From the NCBI RefSeq assembly GCF_038502225.1, contig NW_027195259.1, forward strand, positions 107,501-171,500: a stretch of DNA of 64,000 bases, read 5' to 3'. The DNA is from Cherax quadricarinatus. Lineage: Eukaryota > Arthropoda > Malacostraca > Decapoda > Parastacidae. The translations under genes and the position numbers were made by a program. This document shows, one piece after another, positions 54,822 to 64,000 of the stretch. How positions within the stretch are numbered: the stretch's first letter is position 1; the number at the start of each line of letters is the position of its first letter. The notes below the pieces were generated by a model that was not told where the DNA came from, did not search any database, and saw only the letters and a program-made list of their open reading frames with translations.

Positions 54822-56371
54822 GTAGGAGTGAGGAAGAGCCAGTTGTGAGTGTGGGGGAAGTTCGTGAGGCAGTAGGTAAAATGAAAGGGGGTAAGGCAGC
54901 CGGTATTGATGGGATAAAGATAGAAATGTTGAAAGCAGGTGGGGATATAGTTTTGGAGTGGTTGGTGCAATTATTTAATAAATGTATGGAAGAAGGTAAG
55001 GTACCTAGGGATTGGCAGAGAGCATGCATAGTTCCTTTGTATAAAGGCAAAGGGGATAAAAGAGAGTACAAAAATTATAGGGGGATAAGTTTGTTGAGTA
55101 TACCTGGTAAAGTGTATGGTAGAGTTATTATTGAAAGAATTAAGAGTAAGACGGAGAATAGGATAGCAGATGAACAAGGAGGCTTTAGGAAAGGTAGGGG
55201 GTGTGTGGACCAGGTGTTTACAGTGAAACATATAAGTGAACAGTATTTAGATAAGGCTAAAGAGGTCTTTGTGGCATTTATGGATTTGGAAAAGGCGTAT
55301 GACAGGGTGGATAGGGGGGCAGTGTGGCAGATGTTGCAGGTGTATGATGTAGGAGGTAGGTTACTGAAAGCAGTGAAGAGTTTTTACGAAGATAGTGAGG
55401 CTCAAGTTAGAGTATGTAGGAAAGAGGGAAATTATTTCCCAGTAAAAGTAGGCCTTAGACAAGGATGTGTGATGTCACCGTGGTTGTTTAATATATTTAT
55501 AGATAGGGTTGTAAGAGAAGTAAATGCGAGGGTCTTGGCAAGAGGCGTGGAGTTAAAAGATAAAGAATCACACATAAAGTGGGAGTTGTCACAGTTGCTC
55601 TTTGGTGATGACACTGTGCTCTTGGGAGATTCTGAAGAGAAGTTGCAGAGATTGGTGGATGAATTTGGTAGGGTGTGCAAAAGAAGAAAATTAAAAGTGA
55701 ATACAGGAAAGAGTAAGGTTATGAGGATAACAAAAAGATTAGGTGATGAAAGATTGGATATCAGATTGGAGGGAGAGAGTATGGAGGAGGTGAATGTATT
55801 CAGATATTTGGGAGTGGACGTGTCAGTGGATGGGTCTATGAAAGATGAGGTGAATCACAGAATTGATGAGTGGAAAAGGGTGAGTGGTGCACTTAGGAGT
55901 CTGTGGAGACAAAGAACTTTGTCCTTGGAGGCAAAGAGGGGAATGTATGAGAGTATAGTTTTACCAACGCTCTTATATGGGTGTGAAGCATGGGTGATGA
56001 ATGTTGCAGCGAGGAGAAGGCTGGAGGCATTGGAGATGTCATGTCTGAGGGCAATGTGTGGTGTGAATATAATGCAGAGAATTCGTAGTTTGGAAGTTAG
56101 GAGGAGGTGCGGGATTACCAAAACTGTTGTCCAAAGGGCTGAGGAAGGGTTGTTGAGGTGGTTTGGACATGTAGAGAGAATGGAGCGAAACAGAATGACT
56201 TCAAGAGTGTATCAGTCTGTAGTGGAAGGAAGGCGGGGTAGGGGTCGGCCTAGGAAAGGTTGGAGGGAGGGGGTAAAGGAGGTTTTGTGTGCGAGGGGCT
56301 TGGACTTCCAGCAGGCATGCGTGAGCGTGTTTGATAGGAGTGAATGGAGACAAATGGTTTTTAATACTTGA
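54822..56371 (+). CDS. RTE-like LINE, reverse transcriptase and C-terminal region (5' truncated)
   Basis: Open through 56371, with the element's own part starting near 54822 (CRSEEEPVVSVGEVREAVGK). RT motifs: GGKAAGIDGIKIEMLK, CIVPLYKGKGDKREYKNYRG, GFRKGRGCVDQVFTV, FMDLEKAYDRVDR (motif A), GLRQGCVMSPWLFNIFIDRV (motif B) and LLFGDDTVLLGDS (motif C, with Gly where the family copy at 33.4 kb has Ala). The C-terminal region has PTLLYGCEAWVMN, LLRWFGHVERMERNRMTSRV and RGRGRPRKGWREGVKEVL. The endonuclease and upstream linker are lost. The frame has no stop, unlike the minus-strand relatives at 32.6-39.5 kb, so this is the youngest copy here. RTE assignment is from motif style. Confidence 0.9.
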
Positions 56372-56625
56372 CGTGCTGTTGGAGTGTGAGCAAAGTAACA
56401 TTTATGAAGGGATTCAGGGAAACCGGCAGGCCGGACTTGAGTCCTGGAGATGGGAAGTACAGTGCCTGCACTCTGAAGGAGGGGTGTTAATGTTGCAGTT
56501 TAAAAACTGTAGTGTAAAGCACCCTTCTGGCAAGACAGTGATGGAGTGAATGATGGTGAAAGTTTTTCTTTTTCGGGCCACCCTGCCTTGGTGGGAATCG
56601 GCCAGTGTGTTAATAAAAAAAATAC
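56372..56625 (+). other. 3' UTR of the RTE-like LINE
   Basis: Includes gccggacttgagtcctggag, tggcaagacagtgatggagt and cgggccaccctgccttggtg, ending gtgttaataaaaaaaata. The same block, in reverse, starts the elements at 35.2 kb and 32.6 kb, confirming that they belong to one family. Confidence 0.85.
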
Positions 56626-56627
56626 AA

Positions 56628-56800
56628 ATTATAATCATGGGGAAGCGCTAAACCTTTAGGATTATACAGCGAATGTGGGGGGGGGAGATGGAAGGCATTC
56701 AGTTTCAATTCAGGGAACTGGAGCACAGATGCAATTCCCTAGATCAAGAGCCCCTCACCAGCGTCAAGGAACTTCCCTTCAGGCGTATTTATGAGCAACT
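56628..56800 (-). mobile_element. SINE-like repeat related to the 32.9 kb insertion
   Basis: In this orientation it begins attataatcatggggaagcg and continues ctaaacctttaggattatac, then cagggaactggagcacagat and agagcccctcaccagcgtca. The first 45 bp are the reverse of the 51-bp insertion at 32921-32971, so this is the fuller copy. It was inserted right at the LINE's A-rich tail. Confidence 0.75.
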
Positions 56801-57540
56801 GCAGTAGTGAGATACGTAGAGATAAGACACCGTGTAGTACCTTCCATTACATTTAAACTTAAGTGAAGCAATATTCTTCAGTTCTTTGCAAAACTAACAG
56901 GCAGAAACACATGCATATATATGGTTCTTACTGAGGAAACTTCACCCACTCATTGAGCTTTATCAAGACACAAACAAATGTGTGGAAACCAAGAAGAATC
57001 TTCAGTTTCGTCACAGTGCCAGAACAAATATTTCCCTCTTTCTAATAGCTTCATTGTAAGTTCGTTTAGATATGAGAAACCATCTGTTAAGAATAACAGT
57101 TTCTTTGTCCAATTGCCAGTACATAAATCGGCAAAATTAGAAGCTTCCCAGACGAAGACAGTTTATCTCTATCCTTACCTCTTAATTCCTTATAAGAACT
57201 GTGCTCGTGAATGTCGTCTACGTCAGTGTGATGCAGTAAATTAGAACGATCAGCTCCCATTTCTAAGAACAACACTTCGAACAGCCGAATGTTGAAAGAA
57301 ATGCCGATGGTGATGTTAATTATTTCAAAAACTTCCATTAGAACAACACTAAAGTAAATAAATATACCTTTGGAAGTCAAAACTTTAAGGTGAATAAAAT
57401 ATTGATTAAATGTAAATGTCGTCATATTCAAGCAAGTTACATCCAAATCTGATTCTATTTCGATGAAGTAATGAAGTTTGAGAGTCCAAGACAAATTGCA
57501 TTTGTAGCTTCCGCAATGGGAAAACCCAGTTAATAAATTT
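56801..57540. other. AT-rich unassigned sequence
   Basis: No gene recognised. Confidence 0.5.
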
Positions 57541-57735
57541 TGTTAAGATACCGGCCGTCTCCCACTGAGGTAGAGTGACCCAAAAAAGAAGCGAATAATT
57601 TTTTTTACATTTAGTAATTTATACAGAAGGGTTATTAACCCCTTGCTCTTGGCATTTTATTCGGCTCTAACAACACGCATGGCTTATGGAGGAATGATTC
57701 TTATTCCACTTCCCCGTTTAGAATAATAATTCTAG
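57541..57735 (-). mobile_element. Scraps of the RTE-like LINE
   Basis: 57541-57600 resembles the reversed 3' UTR end (accggccgtctcccactgag). 57620-57735 resembles the reversed 5' end (ttcggctctaacaacacgca, tggcttatggagg) seen near 38200 and 39420. The two pieces lie next to each other, as if two copies abut. Confidence 0.6.
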
Positions 57736-59283
57736 TATTTCATCATATTGTATTACCACCAGAATGATTTACAACAGCAGAACGTCCTTCACTCTGCTGT
57801 CAAGAGAGGCCGGTAACCAATGGGGCTAGGGAGGCCGAGGTGCTCCCTGAGAACGCATAATATACAGTGAAGCTAAACATGCAAGTGAACCTCTAAGTGA
57901 GAGAATTCGTCGCTAGAATATAAGGCTAGACGACTGTATTGTTGTGTATAATTCTATGAACAATTAGCCAAGCTTCGCTCTTGTTTACTGTTTCACTCAC
58001 CGTTCTTGAGAATATTAATAATTTTCTTCATAATTCACAACGCAAATTCTCTGACAACAATAACTTGTATAAGGTTGATGATGAAGTAATCCTTAACTCA
58101 ATATCATTTTTTTTTTTGCTCTGGAAGCTCTTCTCCCATGAAAGAAATGGGTATTACTGTATAAGCCTTCCAGAGTCGCATGTGTCCTAAAGCCCAAATG
58201 GCCCTAAATGTATAAACAACTGATTAAAACATTTCTTTGGGAAATAAAGAAGCATTTACAGAACAAAAGAGAAATACATACAAAAAAGAGGGTCATTTTA
58301 TTAACCAGTTTTAGAGAGATCAAATAGGAAGGAACAAGGAAAGCCAACAAAGAATATGTAAATAAGGTAGCGACTGAATCAAAGATCAATCAGGAGGAAT
58401 GCTTTTATATATATAGGAATAAACTTAGGAAATGTATAGACCCACCTAAATGTAACTTGATTAGCTCACTGTTATTCAGTAACACTGCTTAAATAATAGA
58501 AGCACTGCACTAAAAATTTTATCCTAAATATTGCAGGACGAATCTTGCTAAAATACCGGTGAAAAATATTTCAGGATTAATACATTAGTAATACTAATGG
58601 AAAAAAAACATTTCTGTGTCTACTGCATGAAGAAATAGCAATTCTAAATATTGTTAAATAAAACCTGCAACAAGCTCAACACATATTATTCACGAAGTTT
58701 ATGCAAGGTTTGTGTAATAACTGAATACTGAATCTGCTGAATATTGCAAGGTTAAATTAACAAAACTCACTGGGAGCAAGTTCAAGCGAATACACGGATC
58801 TTGCAGCCGAAAGGTACTGTATTTTGTCACAATTTACAGTGTTTACTTAAGTGGCGTGTAGAGTGTTGCATGATACTGCCTGAGGAACTCCAAGGGTCAG
58901 GTTGGCGGCTTCACGCATTCATTCTGGTCTTAAAGGACGTCTATCTTAAGGTGTCACTGAGACATCACGCCTCTGAATGATTTACGAACTCTGGGTAGTG
59001 GGTTGAAGAAACAGCTGAAGCTGTCAGAACCAGCTGAGACTGCTGGATGTCACAGAGACAGCTGGCAACAGCTAGGATTGCCGAGAACGACTGCCAGAGG
59101 GCTGGGCTTCGTTGTGCTGGTTTTCCGAAGTGGTTAAAATGGGTAATGAGGTTTAAAGCATATCGACTACACGAGGGTCAATAAAGCTGAATGTAATCTG
59201 ATCACCACTACCCAAAAATACTTAACTCCCTCTAATAGAGATTAAAATAAACCTTGAGTATATATACACTAAGAGACATTGAA
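57736..59283. other. AT-rich unassigned sequence
   Basis: No gene or clear repeat. The longest frames are about 70 codons and resemble nothing I know. Confidence 0.5.
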
Positions 59284-59461
59284 TTAAGACACATGTGCAT
59301 CATCTGGGTATCTTTATTGTAGACGTTTCGCCATCCAGTGGCTTTATCAATACAAATTATAGGACATAATTTGAAGACAGTAGAATTTGTATTTATAAAG
59401 CCACTGGATTGTGAAACGTCTACAATAAAGATACCCAGATGTTGCACATGTTTCTTAATTT
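59284..59461. repeat. Long inverted repeat, MITE-like hairpin
   Basis: Arm 59284-59357 (acatgtgcatcatctgggta, tctttattgtagacgtttcg, atccagtggctttat) pairs with arm 59383-59461 (ataaagccactggattgtga, acgtctacaataaagatacc) around a loop of about 25 bp, with a few mismatches. No coding sequence. Confidence 0.85.
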
Positions 59462-60489
59462 CATCTTGTCGGTATTGTATACCATTCTTGTACAACTATG
59501 AAACATGCATCTCTCGATGTATATATCCTGGGGACGAGGCAATCACACCCAAGTTAATAGGTGCTTGGCAGAGGTGCACTAGGCTCATGGCTCGCATGGC
59601 TTCGACTTAGAGCGTAACTCCATTTATCCCCCCTCTGTGACCTAGTAATTACTGGTGGCTTATAACAGTTGGTGTAAGCGCTAATATTCCTTGAAGTCAG
59701 TCATAGAATAAGGCAGCTAAAATATACATTTACATTTGTGAAAAATATTAACGATTCTTTAAGGCGGTTATGTTTGAACATGAATCGATATGGTTGACTT
59801 TATACCTCAGCTTCAGGTTTCATTAAAGACGAGACATTTACATCTTAACCCTTGAATTTTCACTGGCTTACAGAATATCGCAGGCAAAACATTCGCAGCT
59901 GACTGATGAAATACGCACTAGCAAAGCCTGTTTTTAGCACATGAAGCAAACGATCTGAGGTAGCAACAGAGGTTTGTGGTGTGGTGGAGGTGAAGGAGGG
60001 AGGGATGATTGATGGTGATGATGATGATTGATGATGATGACTGATGAAGATGACAAAATTTTTGGGGGTCAGCATAACACTTATTCTGTCTAATATGCAG
60101 ATTTTTCCTGCTGTTCGTTTCAGCTGAATCCTTAGTAACGAGAGAGAAAAAAAGAACGAACTATAGTCAAATGACCATCAATAATTTTTTTTACACAATC
60201 TTTATACCGGTTACAGATTTTGTCAATAAAAATATTTTCTCGCATCTGAGTCACTGCTAACGTTTGTTTTAGTCTGTTACCAGTCAAGGTAACGTTAGTT
60301 ATGTACATAACTGTTTTAGTGAATGATCAGGCATAAGATCATCAACAGTGATAGAGTTGTGTTGTGTATGACAAATTTATTCACCAGTTAGCAGTCCCAC
60401 CATAGATGTGACTTTGTAATTGTGTTAAGGCCACCCGGTTGTTTGTGTCTAGCATATAAATCACCAAGTCGAACAATGGGCACAGTGTA
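59462..60489. other. Unassigned sequence
   Basis: Contains a small gatgatgat-rich patch at 60005-60055. No gene recognised. Confidence 0.5.
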
Positions 60490-61790
60490 CATACTGATTT
60501 GTATTTGAGGGGTCCAGATTTAGCTCCTGGTCCTGCCTTCCAAACTACTTTAATCAGAATCATCAATTTCTGTTTTCTTGGGCACTGTAATATCTGCTCT
60601 TGAAGTTGTGTTTTGAGTCTGCCTCTACCACTTCCTCATCCAAGTCATTGCACATTTCAACCACCCTGAAACTAAAGAAATAATTCCTATCGCCCTTATG
60701 GCTCATCTTCAACTTCCACATGTGGTTCCTTGATCCTTGCCCTCTTAATTCAGTCTGTAATTATCTTCCTTATCAGTTCTTAGGATTCTGTGTATTTTAA
60801 TCATGTTTTCTTTTGTCCGTCTCTCCACCATGGTCGGCAGGTTCAGTTCCTTTGTTCCCTCCTCATAGTTCCTCCTCCTTCAATTTTGGCAAGGTTTTAG
60901 CTCCTTCCGAGTTTCTGCACTTGCCTGACCAGATGTAAGCTCTACGCTGCGGAAGCGTACTCACCGACTGGCCTAACATATGTCACCTAAAAAGTTCAAC
61001 AGAATTATTCAAATTCATAGACATTGTTCTGATATTGGCTAATCATGCATGACATTGTATGGTTTATATGTATTTTTGGCGACAAGTTTGGTGTTTTATT
61101 TACCCTCATATCCTTTATACACTCATATTTTCAGTCTATCTCCGCCCATTCTTTACTCCATGTCCAGTCTGCCCTCACTTTCTCCAGTGGTCGTGACTTT
61201 GCATTGGTTCGGGTTAAACTCAAGAAGTTACTTGTTGGGCCTCATGTGTAGTCTGAGATCTTACTGTAGTTTAATGCTGTTTTCTCCTATTCTTCATTAG
61301 CTTTACATCGTCTTCAAACACTGACACGAAAAATTCACTCTCTTCTGGTAGATCGTTCAGGTGTATTATTAACAGTGACAGTCCTCATGCTGACCCATGC
61401 TGAACCTTATTCGTTACTCTCTTCTGTTCAAATGTCTCATACCTAACTGTTACTATCTGTCTTCTGTCATTTCAGTACTCCCTGACCCAGAGGAACAGTC
61501 ATCCTTATAACCTTTCTGTTCCTCTTATTTCTGGATTAATCACTTGTGAGGTACTGTATCAAATACTTTCTTGCAACCCAAGAACTATAAAATTCTCCCA
61601 AACCTTTATTGTTCCTTTAGTGTAGAATTGTTATTGCACTCCAGGAAAAATTTAGGACAAGATTTTCCATTTTCAAATTCATGCTAATTTTCTGTAAAAA
61701 ATCTTCTAATATCCTTTACCGTTATATTTTCTCCAGATCTTTTGACAATATGCACTTAGAAATATTGACCTATAACTAAGTGCATTTTGT
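60490..61790 (-). pseudogene. Decayed LINE of the family A group
   Basis: On the minus strand, pieces match the family A C-terminal region and RT order: a 3' box remnant (ccaggagctaaatctgg), a KYFFSHRVV-like stretch now full of changes, MVERRTKENMIKIHRILR, and upstream a region equivalent to motif C (60% of it lost) and motif A (EVFDTVP-like). No frame longer than about 60 codons survives. Subfamily uncertain; much older than the other copies. Confidence 0.6.
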
Positions 61791-61806
61791 CTGTCCCCCT
61801 TCATAC

Positions 61807-62436
61807 ATTGGCCACTTTATTGGGCACACTGGCTCGTAATGCAAATATCAAATCAGCCAATCACGTGGCAGCACCTCATAGCCTAAAAACATGCAGACAT
61901 GGTCAAGATGTTTAGTTGTTCAGAATGAACATCAGAATGGGGAAGAAATGTGATTAAAGTGACTTTGACCATGGAATGATTTTTCGTGCCAGAATAATGC
62001 TGATCTCGGATTTTCACACACAACACTTTCTGGTGTTTACAAAGAATGATGTGAAAAAGAGCAAAACGTTAGCGGTAGTTCTGCGAGCAAAAACGCCTTG
62101 TTAATAAGAGAGATCAAGGGAGAATGGCCGGACTGGTTTAAGCTGACACGAAGGCGACAAGAGCGGTATGCAGATGAGTGTCTCTGAATGCACAACACTT
62201 CAAACCACCACACCGGATGTCATTCCTGCCAACTAAGAACAGGATTCTGAGGATACGGGGCACAGCTCATCAAAACTGGACATGCAGATTGTAGGGCCAG
62301 AAGTTGCTGTAAGTCTTTGGGATGTGGTGGAAAGGTAGATCGGCAGGAGGAATGTGAATCCAACAACTCTGCACGTTTTTGAATGCACGAGAGCAAAGAG
62401 AGGACTGAAGGGGTGTACCTAATAAAGTGAGCACTG
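61807..62436. mobile_element. Tc1/mariner-type DNA transposon remnant, internally deleted
   Basis: The left end cattggccactttattgggc and the right end (reverse complement cagtgctcactttattaggt) form imperfect 24-bp terminal inverted repeats; TA precedes the left end, but none follows the right end. Inside, short pieces still look like transposase codons: GRTGLS near 62120 and SLWDVVER near 62315, as in the C-terminal region of Tc1-like transposases. At 630 bp it is under half of a full element. From memory, the terminal cactttattaggtacacc is typical of a Tc1-like family widespread in animals. Confidence 0.8.
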
Positions 62437-64000
62437 AGTGCGTATATCTGATTAATGGAGAAGTTGGGAAGGTGTACATATATTTAGTAGTCAGTGTGGT
62501 TGGACTGGTAAGCCAGTGGAAGACCTCAGATGACCAAAAGCTCCAATGGCAAGTCATCATCTAAGACCTGCGTCAGAATACTCTAGTCATGTTTCCTGAC
62601 GAACCTTAACTAGCCTAACCCAACCGTTAGTGAGGAATTTCCTGTGTGCATCCTAATGCCATGAAACTGGAATTCATCAAGTTTAGCGAATTTAATGATT
62701 GCTTGTGGTAGTGATTTCCTAATATTCCCAACACAGATATTTACTGGACTGAGGAAATGCATTTGTTTTTTTTTTGTAATATTGCCTGGGTTTGTCAATA
62801 ACTGTTAAAGTTTCTTGCAAACAATATCAGTATCCTCTGTCACAGCCTTGTGATGGAGGCCAGATTATCATTTTCTGAAAGTTACAATGTTCCTTCCGAG
62901 TATCTTTTCTTCATTCTGTTTATATTACTTTAGTTATTTATTGTTCAACTTTTGTCTTTCATCACTTTAAATTCATTTAATCGGCTATATATTTACTTTA
63001 CTAACAGTCTCATTATCATTTTCAGATCCATTTCTATTTTTGGCAACGTGATTACAACTTTTTATACTTTTCACTCCCTTTGGCTAATTAATACCATTGT
63101 CACTATCATATCCTAAACCTTCTTTCTGCTATTTTCCTAATAGGTTCATCATTTTTTCCTAACCTTTCATAATTTTTATGAGCTGTAACATTTTGGCCTT
63201 AAATGCAACTGAGACAGGGTTTGTTCCCATCCCTTCAAGGATTGACTTTCCCTTCTCACTGTACATGACATCATGAAGGAGAGTACAATGTTTTTAGGAG
63301 TGATATAAAAGAAAAATATAAAAATCATGGAAAAATATTTTCTTACCGAAAAACAGTGCATAATTCTGGCAACAGGTTGATGTAATTAGCTTGTTTCTCT
63401 CATATTTCTAAGAATGTTTTTCCAAAAATGTATTTTTTTTTTTGTTCTTGCTGTCATCAAAAAGACATGATGGCAATTCGTGATTTGTTTTTTCCCTCCA
63501 AAAATTATGATTTTTATGATTGTTTCTTTCCAAATACACAAAAATGCAACTTCTCTGAGGACTACACTCAAATTCAGGGAGTGACAATAACAGCTCAGTC
63601 GCCTGTGGGCTGTCAACATGTGTTGCGGTGTGCAACATACTGACATGTGGTGTGTCACGACCATAGACTTGTACAGAAAACATATGTATAGCTCAGGATT
63701 AAATTATCGACGTTATTTTCCAATTTTGGCGAAAAGTATTTATATTAGTGTCATGATTTTTATACATGTTATTGAATAACGATGGTTCTACTAGCATGTA
63801 AAGGGGATTTGCGATATTTTTTACCTCTTTGTTTTCATTGATTTTTTCTCCCAAAAAATCCTTAAAAAAAATAATAACCTTCAATATTTTTTATTATGCA
63901 ATCTATTGACATTTTCGCTCAAAAGGGGTTAGTACCAAGATTATCTAGCCCTTTTCTTTCATCTGATGTCAACTAGAACATTGTAAGTCTTACCAATTTT
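62437..64000. other. AT-rich unassigned sequence to window end
   Basis: No gene recognised. Short frames (up to 96 codons) lack recognisable motifs and are probably chance. Confidence 0.5.

Noticed and set aside
62270..62560. 96-codon minus-strand frame
   Set aside because: Largely overlaps the Tc1-type remnant and its edge; no similarity to a transposase in this frame.

Overview
The window looks like a gene-poor, repeat-dense nuclear stretch from a eukaryote, most likely a decapod crustacean or a close relative. The evidence is the absence of bacterial-style gene packing, the many broken non-LTR retrotransposon copies, several tRNA-derived SINE families, long (AC)n, (AT)n and (CT)n tracts, and reverse-transcriptase families of arthropod type. 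The decapod assignment is inference from repeat style. I recognise no intact host gene. Almost every long reading frame belongs to a mobile element or is a shadow of a simple repeat.

Layout. 0-5.5 kb: copies of a LINE called family A here (endonuclease + reverse transcriptase), (AC)n tracts and two minisatellites. 6.2-7.5 kb: a broken, intronless protein-kinase-like reading frame on the minus strand, split by a fold-back SINE with a 12-bp target duplication. 7.8-9.3 kb: a degenerate GT-rich tandem field. 9.3-16.1 kb: a LINE endonuclease fragment abutting a decayed Gypsy-type LTR element, itself split by two tRNA-derived SINEs. 16.1-16.8 kb: a GGT-rich repeat. 19.5-27.6 kb: a cluster of family A copies separated by (AC)n, including one nearly intact copy at 23.9-26.8 kb. 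28-33.6 kb: SINEs and decayed LINEs. 34.6-39.5 kb: decayed RTE-like copies on the minus strand. 41.85-42.45 kb: a 604-bp near-perfect palindrome with 5-bp flanking repeats. 42.9-48.4 kb: an almost full-length two-ORF LINE on the minus strand. 49.1-51.4 kb: a CR1-like LINE (minus) holding a second fold-back SINE. 51.4-52.3 kb: a tandem array of a tRNA-like unit between two (AT)n tracts. 52.3-53.9 kb: a Penelope-like element with a GIY-YIG endonuclease. 54.8-56.6 kb: an RTE-like element with an open RT frame. 60.5-61.8 kb: a decayed LINE. 61.8-62.4 kb: a Tc1/mariner-type remnant. The rest is AT-rich sequence in which I recognise nothing.

Most notable are the consistent placement of family A copies against (AC)n tracts, three fold-back SINEs from two families, SINEs that share a head but carry different tails (one tail matching a LINE end in this window), the kinase-like pseudogene that keeps its catalytic motifs, the 604-bp palindrome, and several otherwise good retrotransposon frames broken at homopolymer runs.
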